Shown here in pieces: positions 41,301 through 51,049 of a stretch of DNA of 64,000 bases; the first letter of the stretch is position 1, and each line of letters opens with the position of its first letter. The DNA is from Cohnella cholangitidis (GTDB lineage: Bacteria; Bacillota; Bacilli; Paenibacillales; Paenibacillaceae), in the NCBI RefSeq assembly GCF_014107495.1, contig NZ_CP041969.1:3018501-3082500 (forward strand), written 5' to 3'. Under the pieces are notes generated by a model, which saw only the letters and a program-made list of their open reading frames with translations, made no database searches and was not told the DNA's origin. Both the position numbers and the translations under genes were made by a program.

Positions 41301-43844
41301 ATGGACAAGCCGTCCGTCGTTCCCTTCGTACCTCGTACGGGGACCGGGCCCTCTCTTATCCCCGATACGGGGCGCAAGAGTTGGTTTCAGAAAAAGGGAA
41401 AAGCCAAGCAAATGCAAGGAGGCTCCCGACCGCCTTCGCTATTCTTGCGATGGGGCGAAGCCTTACGAGCGCAGCAGTGGATGTTAGCGGTCATCGGAAT
41501 CGGTTTCTTGTTGGGCAGAGCGGTTATGCTGGAAGGGATTGCACCATTTGCGGCAGCGTTTTTCGGGGTCATACTGTATTTGCGCAAAGACTTGGCGTTC
41601 TGGGCGATGCTCTCGCTCGCGGCCGGCAGTTTCTGGGCCCTCGATCCGATGCCCGCCGTAATTTGCGCGGAAATCGGCATTATCTATTTGATCTACCGTG
41701 GATTAGCGCTCTATGAAAGAGCGGATTTGTCTCATGCGCCGGTCGTCGTGTTCTCCGCTACGTTAATCGTTCGATTATTCGATACGCTGCTTGCGGACAA
41801 TACCGCTTGGTTGCCTTATGTATTAACGATTGTGGAGGCCGGACTGGCTTTCGTGCTTACTTTGTTGTTCGTGCATGCGCTTCCGGTGCTAACGCGAACG
41901 AGGAAAGCATCCGAACTTCGTCACGAGGAATGGGTAGGAGTCGCCATTCTTTTAGCTTGTCTCCTTACGGGCATGACGGGGTGGACGATCTATGGCGTCG
42001 CGGTAGCAAGCGTATTGTCCCGTTATTTCGTCGTATTGACGGCATACGTGGGAGGTCCGGCGCTTGGAACCTCGGTCGGCGTGGTCGCGGGGATGATTCT
42101 TAGCTTGTCCAATCTCGGAGCGGCATCCGAGATCGGCCTGCTTGCTTTTGGCGGACTCATGGCAGGTCTGGTGAGGGAAGGCGGTAAGGCGGCGTCAATA
42201 TTCGGTCTGTTGCTAGGGACTTCGGTATTGGCGCTATATGGAGGAACGGCAACCGAAACGATGGCCTCTACATGGGCGACCGTTGCTGCATCGTCGTTAC
42301 TGCTGTTTACTCGCCGTTCGTTGCTGGAGTCAATATCAAGATATGTTCCCGGTACTACAAACTATGCTCAGAACCAATATGATTATGCGCAAAAAGTAAG
42401 AGATTTAACGGCCGAGAGGGTGGAAAAGTTCTCCGAGGTGTTCCGGCAGCTATCGCGGAGTTTCCGGCAAATCACCCAACAAGGAGAAACCGCCAGGCAA
42501 AACCGGGACTTCGATCACTTCGTCAACGAGGTTCACGAAAGGGCCTGCGCCAATTGTCACCGTCGGGGTTTATGCTGGGACGGGCAATTCATCCAGACCT
42601 ATAAGCTGATGACGGACATGATGACGGCGATCGAAGAGCGGCCGGATCTTATGCCGGCGCAAATGCCTAAGTCTTGGAGCAGGGTTTGCGTGAAGACGCC
42701 GCTCGTGCTGGACGTGCTCAAACGGGAATACGAGGTCTATCGGAACGACTTGCATTGGCGCCAGCAGCTGCAAGATAGCCGTTTTCTCGTCGCGGACCAG
42801 CTGTCGGGGGTTTCCCAGGTCATGGACGACCTAGTCAAAGAAATCCGTCGCGAAGCCAAACAGATGGACGCACAGGAGAGGCAAATCCGCGATGCCCTCG
42901 ACCGTCTGGGGCTGGCGATTCAGAATATAGATATTATTAGCCTGGAGGAGGGACATATCGACATTGAGATGGTTCACGCTTTCCGCACCGGGTACGACGA
43001 ATGCCGTAAAATGATCGCCCCTTTGCTATCCGAGATCTTAGGGGAAACGGTGACGGTCAGCAACGAGCGAGGCGGAGTGCCTTCCGCGCATCTAAGCACG
43101 GTGACGTTCGCATCGGCGAAAATTTACGAAGTGGAGACGGGGGTGGCCGGAGCGGCAAAGGATGGCGATTTGCTGTCGGGAGACAGCTTCAGCATGGTGG
43201 AGCTAGGCAACGGCAAGTTCGCGGTAGCGTTGAGCGACGGAATGGGTAACGGAGTGAGAGCGCGAATGGAGAGCAGCGCCGCGCTGTCCATGCTAGAGCA
43301 ACTATTGCAGTCGGGGATCGATGAGCGGCTTGCAGTGAAGTCGGTTAATTCCATATTGCTGCTGCGCTCCCCGGAGGAGATGTTCGCAACGGTGGATTTG
43401 GCGTTAATCGACCTTTACACCGCGCATGCGACGATGCTTAAGATCGGATCGACGCCAAGTTTTATTAAGAGAGGGAGGGAAATTATTCCGATTGCCGCAA
43501 ACAACTTGCCGATCGGCATCTTGCACGACATAGAGATCGATTTGCTTCGCGTGCAGCTGCAGCCCGGAGATACGCTTATCATGATGACGGATGGCATTCT
43601 CGATGCGCCCGGCCATGCGATCAACAAGGAGCAATGGATGAAGAGGGTGCTTCAGGAGCTGGATGCCGATGAGCCTCAGGACATCGCCGACGAGCTGCTG
43701 GATACGGCGCTGCGCCAATATCCGGGAGGCGTGAAAGACGACATGACCGTCGTCGTGACCCGGTTAACGCGCCATCAGCCGGAATGGGCCGCTTTTCGCT
43801 GGCCGGGCCTCAATCGACTGGAGCGGCCTAGGACGGTGAGTTAA
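41301..43844 (+). CDS. spoIIE: Stage II sporulation phosphatase SpoIIE
   Basis: SpoIIE dephosphorylates SpoIIAA to activate sigma-F in the forespore and interacts with FtsZ at the polar septum. The 847-residue protein has about ten membrane helices (about 45-330), a central regulatory region with a Cys-containing CANCHRRGLCWDG stretch, and a C-terminal PP2C phosphatase (about 610-830) with LSDGMGNGVRARMES and MMTDGILDAPG metal-binding aspartates. GGGGTG precedes ATG 41301; a GTG at 41283 is in frame but poorly supported. A terminator follows. Confidence 0.96.
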   Translation: MDKPSVVPFVPRTGTGPSLIPDTGRKSWFQKKGKAKQMQGGSRPPSLFLRWGEALRAQQWMLAVIGIGFLLGRAVMLEGIAPFAAAFFGVILYLRKDLAFWAMLSLAAGSFWALDPMPAVICAEIGIIYLIYRGLALYERADLSHAPVVVFSATLIVRLFDTLLADNTAWLPYVLTIVEAGLAFVLTLLFVHALPVLTRTRKASELRHEEWVGVAILLACLLTGMTGWTIYGVAVASVLSRYFVVLTAYVGGPALGTSVGVVAGMILSLSNLGAASEIGLLAFGGLMAGLVREGGKAASIFGLLLGTSVLALYGGTATETMASTWATVAASSLLLFTRRSLLESISRYVPGTTNYAQNQYDYAQKVRDLTAERVEKFSEVFRQLSRSFRQITQQGETARQNRDFDHFVNEVHERACANCHRRGLCWDGQFIQTYKLMTDMMTAIEERPDLMPAQMPKSWSRVCVKTPLVLDVLKREYEVYRNDLHWRQQLQDSRFLVADQLSGVSQVMDDLVKEIRREAKQMDAQERQIRDALDRLGLAIQNIDIISLEEGHIDIEMVHAFRTGYDECRKMIAPLLSEILGETVTVSNERGGVPSAHLSTVTFASAKIYEVETGVAGAAKDGDLLSGDSFSMVELGNGKFAVALSDGMGNGVRARMESSAALSMLEQLLQSGIDERLAVKSVNSILLLRSPEEMFATVDLALIDLYTAHATMLKIGSTPSFIKRGREIIPIAANNLPIGILHDIEIDLLRVQLQPGDTLIMMTDGILDAPGHAINKEQWMKRVLQELDADEPQDIADELLDTALRQYPGGVKDDMTVVVTRLTRHQPEWAAFRWPGLNRLERPRTVS

Positions 43845-43883
43845 TTTTGCGGGGGTAAGTGCGTTTATAGATGAGCGGCGAGG

Positions 43884-43911
43884 AAAGCCTCCTTTATCGG
43901 GAGGCTTTTTT
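43884..43911 (+). terminator. Terminator of spoIIE
   Basis: AAAGCCTCC pairs with GGAGGCTTT around a short loop and is followed by T residues. Confidence 0.88.
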
Positions 43912-44017
43912 GCTGTGCGCGGTAACTCTTCGTCCCGTAGTTGCTTACAAAGGTTAAATCTCCCAAACCTTGGCGACACTCTTAATAGATTCTAGACCAA
44001 TAGAGGAGTGTGGGACG

Positions 44018-44776
44018 ATGAAACAAATTTTGCTTATTACAGACGGAGGATCGAATGTGGGAGAGAGCCCGGTCATTGCTGCCGCGCAGGCTTATGCCGA
44101 GGGCATAACCGTGAACGTTGCCGGGGTAATCGATGAAGGAACCATCGGAGAATACGGAGCTGCCGAGATTGCCGAGATTGCGCGCGCAGGCGGCGGGATT
44201 AGTCAAATCGTGACTAGCCGGCAATTGTCTCGAACGGTGCAGATGATGACGAGGCAGACGGTAGCCGGGAGCATCCGGCAAGCCGTCAATCAAGAACTTC
44301 GCCAGCTGTTCGGGGTGGATAACGTCGGCGCATTGCCTCCGCCCAAACGTGCGGAAGTCGTGAAGGTAATGGAGGACATGGAAGAAACGATGTCGCTTTC
44401 CGTGGCTCTCCTCATCGATGCCAGCGCCAGCATGAAGCCGAAGCTTCACGCCGTGGAGGACGCCATTCGCGAGCTCATCCTGAGCTTGCAGGCCAGAACG
44501 GGGAAAAGCCAAGTGTCCGTTTTCCATTTTCCGGGAGGCTCTCAGCATGATTATTGCGTCATGGATGCCGGTTGGACCTCGAATGCCGCCAAGGTCGGGT
44601 CCTTATTCGGCCGAATTCGCATGCGAGGTACGACGCCGACAGGCCCCGCTCTTCTGCAAGTCGTTGATTTTATTCGCGAGACTTGTGGTAAAATAAGCAA
44701 AACAGAGCTGGTAGAGACGCCATCCCAAGTTACGCGTGGCGATTCGAACGAGGTGCGGAGTGACTACGTCGTCTGA
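44018..44776 (+). CDS. yabS: von Willebrand factor A domain protein YabS
   Basis: The 252-residue protein ends with a vWA-like domain whose MIDAS motif is visible (LLIDASASMKPK, near residues 131-142, then TTPTGPAL). An N-terminal stretch, QILLITDGGSNVGES, resembles another part of a vWA fold. Its partner is the kinase YabT, encoded next with a 17-bp overlap, as in B. subtilis; both are expressed during sporulation there. GAGGAGTGTGGGACG precedes ATG 44018; the longer ATG at 43970 has no ribosome site. The molecular role is unknown. Confidence 0.88.
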   Translation: MKQILLITDGGSNVGESPVIAAAQAYAEGITVNVAGVIDEGTIGEYGAAEIAEIARAGGGISQIVTSRQLSRTVQMMTRQTVAGSIRQAVNQELRQLFGVDNVGALPPPKRAEVVKVMEDMEETMSLSVALLIDASASMKPKLHAVEDAIRELILSLQARTGKSQVSVFHFPGGSQHDYCVMDAGWTSNAAKVGSLFGRIRMRGTTPTGPALLQVVDFIRETCGKISKTELVETPSQVTRGDSNEVRSDYVV

Positions 44777-45683
44777 TAACCATCCTCTTCCGAAAGGCAC
44801 GGAGCTGAGGGGCAAATGGAACGGGAAGCTCTATCGACTAGAGCGGTTGCTTGGATTAGGCTCGAACGGACAAGTGTACTTGGCGACTTCGGGCAATCGG
44901 ACCGGTTATGCGGTGAAGATTGGACACGAAGCCGCGGAATTGCAAGGGGAGGCTAATATATTAGCCTCCTTAGATCATTCCCAAAAAGATCGTTCCCCCT
45001 TTCTAATAGATGTAGATGATGCATTGGTAAATGGGAAGAAAGTTCCTTTTTACGTCATGAGATATATACCGGGAGTTCCGGCTAAAACCTACTTGAAGCA
45101 ACATGGTTCCCATTGGCTCGGAGTCATCGGGTACCGGCTGTTGGATAGGCTGTCCCTGCTGCACGAAGCCGGATGGGTGTTCGGGGATATTAAGAGCGAC
45201 AACGTATTGGTAGGGGAATACGGCAGGGTAGAATTGGTCGATTTCGGCGGCGCTTCGGCGATCGGACGCAGCGTTCGCCAGTTTACCGAGATTTACGACC
45301 GGGGATATTGGTCCGCAGGGAGTCGTACGGCTGATCCGGGGTATGATCTTTTTGCCGTAGCCCTGCTATGGTTGCATGCTCTCGATGGCAAGCGGCTCAT
45401 TCAATTAACCCGTACGCTTCTTCCGCAAAATCGCCATCCAAGGGAATTAATGAAGCTCGTAAGAAGCCATTCCGCTCTAAAGCCCCTTGAGGGTTGGATG
45501 GAGATGGCTCTCAACGGGAAATTCGAGAGCACCAAGGAAGCTAGCCGGGAGTGGAGAGAGCAAGTGCGGATATCCAAAACCCCTAAATCGCCAAGCGACC
45601 GGATACCCGGTTGGATGGCGGGATTGCTTGGCGCCGCGATCGTACTCAGCATGACGGTTACCGCGATCTGGTTATATCAATAA
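44760..45683 (+). CDS. yabT: Membrane-anchored Ser/Thr protein kinase YabT
   Basis: The 307-residue kinase has a glycine-rich loop (LLGLGSNGQVYLA), the ATP-binding lysine in YAVKIG, a catalytic loop GDIKSDNVLV in which the usual HRD is replaced by FGD, the magnesium-binding DFG in LVDFGGAS, and a C-terminal membrane helix (WMAGLLGAAIVLSMTVTAIW). In B. subtilis YabT phosphorylates RecA and other DNA-related targets in sporulating cells. GTG 44760 follows GAGGTGCGGA and lies inside yabS; an upstream ATG at 44736 is less likely. The lost HRD arginine suggests no activation-loop phosphorylation. Confidence 0.9.
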   Translation: MTTSSDNHPLPKGTELRGKWNGKLYRLERLLGLGSNGQVYLATSGNRTGYAVKIGHEAAELQGEANILASLDHSQKDRSPFLIDVDDALVNGKKVPFYVMRYIPGVPAKTYLKQHGSHWLGVIGYRLLDRLSLLHEAGWVFGDIKSDNVLVGEYGRVELVDFGGASAIGRSVRQFTEIYDRGYWSAGSRTADPGYDLFAVALLWLHALDGKRLIQLTRTLLPQNRHPRELMKLVRSHSALKPLEGWMEMALNGKFESTKEASREWREQVRISKTPKSPSDRIPGWMAGLLGAAIVLSMTVTAIWLYQ

Positions 45684-45718
45684 GAGTAGAGTGGACTGCC
45701 TCTAAAGGAGTAATGACG

Positions 45719-47137
45719 GTGCAAGCGCAAGATGATTGGAGATTAAGCATCATGGAGCAAGCGCGCGCGGATGGCTGGTGGCATGAAGGGAGCTCGGTCG
45801 TCGCCGCGGTTTCCGGCGGTCCGGATTCCATGGCTTTGCTGCATATTCTAAGCACCATGGCGCGAGATCTGCCTTTCCAAATTGTGGTTGCCCATGTAAA
45901 CCATCAGTTCCGCGGCAAGGAGTCCGATGCCGAAGCGGAGCTGGTTAGCCGATATGCCGATGAACTTGGATTAAGGTTCGAAACCGCTGAGCTAGGATTG
46001 CCCGCTTACATAGCGGAGACGGGGATCAATGCGCAAACCGCGGCCAGGGAGAAACGTTATGCGTTTCTTAAGCAAGTGGCAAGCCAGTATCAAGCTGCTT
46101 ATCTGCTTACGGGACATCATGCCGACGATCAAGCGGAAACGGTGCTCATGAGAGTGATACGGGGAACCGGGGTTAGCGGGCTAGCCGGGATCCCTTATCG
46201 ACGTAAAGAAGATCAATTGGAACTGATTCGCCCTCTCTTGCGTATAACCAAATGTGAGCTTCTGGAGTATTGTAAGCGAAACGGGGTGCCTTACGCGGTT
46301 GATAGCAGCAATATCGATCGACATTACTTTCGCAATGCCGTCCGACTAGATCTGATGCCGATGCTGGAGCAGCACAATCCCAAGCTGAAGGCATCGCTGA
46401 TTAGGCTAGCCGATATGGCGGCAGCGGATGACGATTATATGGAAAGCCAGACGCATCTTGCTTTTCAAGAGGGGGTTACTCCTTCGGGAGAAGGCTTCCG
46501 GCTAGAGCGACGACGGTTCCGCGGCCTTCACGTCGCTTTACAACGCAGATTGATTAAATTAATATTAAACTGTTCTGCAAACCCGCGCCAAATGTTGGAT
46601 TACGGGCAAGTGGAGGAAATTGTTGCAACGCTTCTACAGGATCGTCCCACGGTCACTCAACTGGACATTGGGGATGGTTGGGTATTGATCAGGGAATATG
46701 AACAGGCTTATATCGGACCAAATCTTCCAGAACCGGTAAACTTCACGTATATCGTCACGGAGACGACGAGTGAAGTGGCGATCGAGGAGACGGGGGAGAA
46801 AATTCGGTTGGAGCGTCTGGAAGGATCTTGTTCCGGCTTGCCGGGTAATCGGCAAGAAGCTTGCTTTGACGCGGATGAACTCCAATTCCCCCTTCGGATT
46901 CGCAGCCGTTTGCCTGGCGACCTCATGCATCCTTACGGACTAAACGGCACCAAAAAAGTGCAAGATATGTTCGTCGATGCCAAAGTGCCGCGTTCCCGCC
47001 GCGATAAGCTTCCGCTGTTGGTCGATGCGGACGGGCGAGTGCTCTGGATACCGGGAATGAGGCGTTCAAGCCACGCCTTGGTTACCGCGGATACCCGGGC
47101 AACATGGCGTTTTACGTTCGCAGGGGACGAAAACTAG
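45719..47137 (+). CDS. tilS: tRNA(Ile)-lysidine synthase
   Basis: TilS modifies the CAU anticodon wobble base of tRNA-Ile2 to lysidine. The protein of about 472 residues has the N-type ATP PP-loop VSGGPDSMALLH (residues near 28-39), HVNHQFRG, TGHHADDQAETVLMR, and the C-terminal TilS domains. AAAGGAG sits eight bases before GTG 45719 and only two before ATG 45713, so I favour the GTG. It lies between yabT and hprT, as in B. subtilis. Confidence 0.94.
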   Translation: MQAQDDWRLSIMEQARADGWWHEGSSVVAAVSGGPDSMALLHILSTMARDLPFQIVVAHVNHQFRGKESDAEAELVSRYADELGLRFETAELGLPAYIAETGINAQTAAREKRYAFLKQVASQYQAAYLLTGHHADDQAETVLMRVIRGTGVSGLAGIPYRRKEDQLELIRPLLRITKCELLEYCKRNGVPYAVDSSNIDRHYFRNAVRLDLMPMLEQHNPKLKASLIRLADMAAADDDYMESQTHLAFQEGVTPSGEGFRLERRRFRGLHVALQRRLIKLILNCSANPRQMLDYGQVEEIVATLLQDRPTVTQLDIGDGWVLIREYEQAYIGPNLPEPVNFTYIVTETTSEVAIEETGEKIRLERLEGSCSGLPGNRQEACFDADELQFPLRIRSRLPGDLMHPYGLNGTKKVQDMFVDAKVPRSRRDKLPLLVDADGRVLWIPGMRRSSHALVTADTRATWRFTFAGDEN

Positions 47138-47195
47138 TGCATGATCGGAGTCATGCAATCATACCGTGTAATAATCTCACTGGGAGGTACCTTCT

Positions 47196-47735
47196 TTGCA
47201 AAACGACATTCAAGAAGTTCTCTACTCGCAAGAAGTAATACAGCAGAAGGTACAGGAGCTGGGAGCGGCGATCAGCCGCGACTACGAGGGGCGCAACCCG
47301 CTCGTTATTTGCGTACTGAAAGGCGCTTTTATTTTTATGGCGGACTTGTCCAAGAATATCACGATCCCGATCGAGCTTGATTTCATGGCGGTATCGAGTT
47401 ACGGCAATTCCACGAGATCTTCCGGAGAAGTCAAAATCATTAAAGATTTGGACGTATCCGTTGAAGGGCGCGACGTACTCATCGTAGAAGATATTATCGA
47501 CAGCGGATTGACCTTGAGCTATCTCATCGACGTGCTGGAACGACGCAATGCGCTATCCGTCAACGTCGTGGCGTTGTTCGACAAGCCCGGTCGCCGCACG
47601 TCCGATCTGAACGCGGACTACACCGGTTTTACGATTCCGGATGCGTTCGTCGTCGGCTATGGCTTGGATTACGCGGAGAAATACCGCAACCTGCCTTATG
47701 TCGGCGTGTTGAAACCAGAAATATATTCGAGTTAA
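47196..47735 (+). CDS. hprT: Hypoxanthine phosphoribosyltransferase
   Basis: This enzyme salvages hypoxanthine and guanine using PRPP. The 179-residue protein has the PRPP motif [14 protein letters not shown] (about 94-107), [13 protein letters not shown] and the C-terminal [15 protein letters not shown]. It starts at TTG 47196 seven bases after GGGAGGT. It is downstream of tilS and upstream of ftsH; in B. subtilis HprT and TilS also cooperate as activators of ftsH expression. Confidence 0.96.
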   Translation: MQNDIQEVLYSQEVIQQKVQELGAAISRDYEGRNPLVICVLKGAFIFMADLSKNITIPIELDFMAVSSYGNSTRSSGEVKIIKDLDVSVEGRDVLIVEDIIDSGLTLSYLIDVLERRNALSVNVVALFDKPGRRTSDLNADYTGFTIPDAFVVGYGLDYAEKYRNLPYVGVLKPEIYSS

Positions 47736-47766
47736 ATCTCTCCGCCTTTGCGGCGGTGCATGATGA

Positions 47767-47796
47767 TTGTGATGCCAAGACAGGCTATGGTAAAAT
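47767..47796 (+). promoter_or_regulatory. Candidate sigma-A promoter of ftsH
   Basis: TTGTGA at 47767-47772, 18 bp, and TAAAAT at 47791-47796, ending 29 bp before the ATG. Confidence 0.55.
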
Positions 47797-47825
47797 GATG
47801 TAAGCGTGTCGAGAGGAGGTCAGGG

Positions 47826-49831
47826 ATGAATCGGTTCATCCGTAACACAGGGTTTTACTTACTTATCTTTTTGGTGACTGTTGGTATCGTTCAGTTTTTC
47901 ATTGGGAAGAACGAGACGACCAAGGAACTTAGCTACAGCGAAATCATTAAAGTGGTTCAAGAAGGCAATGTTAATAAATTGACCTTGCAAATGCAAAGCG
48001 GTACTTACCTGGTAACCGGTGAGATGAAACCGAAATCCTCGACCGAGAAGGGCGAGACTTTCACGGGCCGCGCGCCGGTGGCGGACTACGCCACGGAGCA
48101 GTTCGAGAAGCTGAGTAAGGAAAAGGGATTCGCGTACGAGTTCAAAAAAATGCCGGGACAAAGCTTCTGGCTTACCTTTTTGACTTCCATCATTCCGTTC
48201 ATTATCATGTTCGTCCTGTTCTTCTTCCTGATTAATCAGGCGCAAGGCGGCGGCGGCAAAGTGATGAACTTCGGCAAGAGCCGCGCCCGTCTTTATAATG
48301 AAGAGAAAAAGCGGGTTACGTTCGAAGACGTTGCCGGAGCGGATGAAGAGAAGCAGGAACTGGTAGAAGTCGTGGAATTCTTGAAGGACCCTCGCAAGTT
48401 CGCGGCGGTTGGCGCTCGCATTCCTAAAGGCGTTCTTCTCGTAGGTCCTCCGGGTACCGGTAAAACCTTGCTGGCTCGTGCAGTTGCGGGAGAAGCAGGC
48501 GTTCCTTTCTTTACGATCTCCGGTTCGGATTTCGTGGAAATGTTCGTCGGCGTCGGGGCTTCCCGCGTTCGCGATTTGTTCGAAAACGCGAAGAAAAACT
48601 CGCCTTGTATTATCTTTATCGATGAGATCGACGCGGTCGGTCGTCAACGGGGCGCAGGCCTCGGCGGCGGACATGACGAGCGCGAGCAAACGCTGAACCA
48701 ACTCCTCGTAGAGATGGATGGTTTCGGAGCTAACGAAGGAATTATTATCGTCGCCGCGACTAACCGTCCTGACATTCTCGATCCAGCCTTGCTTCGTCCG
48801 GGCCGGTTCGACCGTCAAATCACGGTGGATCGTCCAGACGTAAAAGGCCGCGAAGCGGTGCTGAAGGTTCACGCGCGCAACAAGCCTCTTAACAAAGACG
48901 TACGTCTTGGCACGATTGCGAAGCGCACGACCGGATTTACCGGAGCGGATCTGGAGAACTTATTGAACGAAGCGGCGTTGCTTGCCGCTCGCCGGAATAA
49001 GAAAGACATCGCGATGCAGGAAGTCGACGAAGCGATCGACCGCGTCATCGTCGGAACCGAGAAGAAGAGCCGAGTGATCAGCGATCGTGAGAAGCGCATT
49101 GTAGCTTATCATGAAGCGGGTCATACGATTGCCGGATTCTTCCTTAAGCATGCCGATACGGTGCACAAAGTTACGATCATTCCACGCGGAAAAGCTGGCG
49201 GATACGTCATCATGCTTCCGAAGGAAGATCGCATGCTCGTAACCAAGCAAGAGCTCCTCGACAAAGTAACCGGCTTGCTAGCGGGCCGAGCTGCAGAGGA
49301 AATTTTCATTGGAGAAATCGGCACGGGCGCTTATAGCGACTTTAAGTCCGCAACAAGCATCGTACGCGCGATGATCATGGAATACGGGATGAGCGAAAAG
49401 CTCGGAACGATGCAATTCGGCAACTCTCAAGGCCAAGTGTTCTTAGGACGCGATATCGGACATGAGCAAAACTACTCCGATGCGATCGCCTACGAGATCG
49501 ACCAAGAGATGCAAAGCATTACGCGCGCTTGTTACGATCGCGCTAAGCAGCTTCTTACCGAGAAGAGCGAAGAGATGCACTTGATCGCTAAGACGCTGCT
49601 CGAAGAGGAGACGCTTGATCTGGATCAGATCAAATCCCTTATCGAGAAGGCGTTATCGCTACTAGCGAAGACGGCGATTCGTCCGCGGAGGAAGAATCCA
49701 AAGCCGAACCGATCGTGGATACGCTTGGCAACGTCAAAGTACGGATTCAAACCCGTGAAGACGAGCCGCTCACGCCTACGCCGGATACGCGCAAGGATGA
49801 AGGTTCCGAAGGCTCTGAGGATCCGAAATAA
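47826..49831 (+). CDS. ftsH: ATP-dependent zinc metalloprotease FtsH (3' frameshift as printed)
   Basis: FtsH degrades membrane and regulatory proteins. It has two membrane helices (about 7-27 and 117-137), an AAA domain with Walker [26 protein letters not shown] and second region of homology, and a protease domain with zinc motif HEAGH. The printed frame runs to 49934 through unrelated basic sequence and across a terminator. Adding one G at 49649-49650 restores [18 protein letters not shown], an acidic tail ending at TAA 49831, just before the terminator, for 668 residues. I treat it as a base-calling loss; the enzyme core is intact either way. Confidence 0.95.
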
Positions 49832-49845
49832 CCAATTACACGCAG

Positions 49846-49893
49846 ACGGGATGTTCCGGCGCTCAAAGGCGCTTGGAGCGTCCCGTTTTTTTT
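49846..49893 (+). terminator. Terminator of ftsH
   Basis: ACGGGA at 49846-49851 pairs with TCCCGT at 49881-49886, with inner TCC/GGA and GC/GC pairs, then T8. It supports the corrected ftsH stop at 49831. Confidence 0.88.
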
Positions 49894-49935
49894 GCGCTTG
49901 GTGCAGAAAAGGGCTTTTAATCGATGCAAGATGAA

Positions 49936-49964
49936 TTGACAGCCTTACCCGGCAAGTGTAAATT
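49936..49964 (+). promoter_or_regulatory. Sigma-A promoter of nadABC
   Basis: TTGACA at 49936-49941, 17 bp, and TAAATT at 49959-49964, about 100 bp before nadA. Confidence 0.75.
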
Positions 49965-50020
49965 AAGTGTTAATGAACGAAGACCTTTTCGTCCACACTA
50001 AAGACAGCATTCCCGCCATG

Positions 50021-50040
50021 TTTGTGCATTCATTCACAAA
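50021..50040. promoter_or_regulatory. Inverted repeat in the nadA leader
   Basis: TTTGTG at 50021-50026 and CACAAA at 50035-50040 form a perfect dyad with eight bases between, located between the promoter and the ribosome site. It could be an operator for an NAD-responsive repressor or an RNA hairpin. Confidence 0.4.
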
Positions 50041-50071
50041 CTACCGGTTCACCTTAGGGAGGAGATATTGC

Positions 50072-51010
50072 ATGGAGGCTTTAGCGTTAGAGCGTAAAGC
50101 AGAACAGAATCGCGAACTTCGCGAAAGGCTGATGCAGCTCAAGAAAGAACGTAACGCCATTATTCTCGCTCATTATTATCAGCGCGATGAAATACAGGAG
50201 GTCGCGGATTTCCGCGGCGACTCGTTCCTTCTGGCACAGAAAGCGGCTTCCACGGATGCGGAAGTTATCGTATTCTGCGGCGTGCATTTCATGGGAGAGA
50301 GCGCTAAGATCTTGGCTCCCCATAAGACCGTACTCGTTCCGGATGAACGAGCGGGCTGTCCGATGGCGGATATGGTCAATCCAATCGGCTTACGCGAGTT
50401 GAAGGCGAAGCATCCGAACGCCAAGGTCGTCACCTACATCAACTCTTCGGCGGACGTGAAAGCGGAGACGGACATTTGCTGTACTTCCGCCAATGCGGTG
50501 AAGGTCGTTAACTCGGTCGATTCGGACGAGGTGATCTGGTGTCCGGACAAGAACCTCGGACATTACGTGTCTCAGCATACCGACAAGAAAATGATTATTT
50601 GGGAAGGTTATTGCAACACCCACGACATGCTGACGATCAAAGACGTCGAGGAGATGCGCGCGAAATATCCGAACGCGGAATTCGTCGTTCACCCGGAATG
50701 CCGTCCGGAGGTCGTGGCCATGGCCGACTTCGTCGGAAGCACGACCGGAATTCTGAAGTATTGCCGTGAATCGAGCCATCAAGAGTTTATCGTCGGCACG
50801 GAAGACGGTACAGGTTATCAATTACGGTTAGACAGCCCTAATAAAACTTTTCATTTCGCATCCAAATTCCTCGTATGCCCGAATATGAAGGTCAACAACC
50901 TGAAGAAGGTCGTCAAAGCGTTGGAAACGATGCAACCGCAAATTTACGTGCCGCAAGACGTTGCGGACAAAGCCCGTTTATCGCTGGAGCGCATGCTGCT
51001 GGTCAAGTAG
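50072..51010 (+). CDS. nadA: Quinolinate synthase NadA
   Basis: NadA condenses iminoaspartate with dihydroxyacetone phosphate to quinolinate using an oxygen-sensitive [4Fe-4S] cluster. The 312-residue protein shows ILAHYYQRDEIQEVADFRGDS, VFCGVHFMGESAKIL, ICCTSANAVKVV and FLVCPNMKVNNL; cysteines in the last three fit the cluster ligands. GGGAGGAGATATTGC precedes ATG 50072, and the 35 extra codons upstream are the leader. It heads nadA-nadB-nadC-coaX. The group lies between ftsH and coaX, an insertion relative to B. subtilis. Confidence 0.95.
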   Translation: MEALALERKAEQNRELRERLMQLKKERNAIILAHYYQRDEIQEVADFRGDSFLLAQKAASTDAEVIVFCGVHFMGESAKILAPHKTVLVPDERAGCPMADMVNPIGLRELKAKHPNAKVVTYINSSADVKAETDICCTSANAVKVVNSVDSDEVIWCPDKNLGHYVSQHTDKKMIIWEGYCNTHDMLTIKDVEEMRAKYPNAEFVVHPECRPEVVAMADFVGSTTGILKYCRESSHQEFIVGTEDGTGYQLRLDSPNKTFHFASKFLVCPNMKVNNLKKVVKALETMQPQIYVPQDVADKARLSLERMLLVK

Positions 51011-51049
51011 CCTGCGCTACTCTCATGTTAGAGTGGAGACGAACTAATC

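Noticed and set aside
47859..48872. 337-codon minus-strand ORF opposite ftsH
   Set aside because: Antisense shadow of the highly conserved AAA domain of ftsH.
49832..49934. C-terminal extension of ftsH in the printed frame
   Set aside because: It passes through a rho-independent terminator and is unrelated to FtsH; the -1 frame gives the expected acidic tail and stop at 49831.
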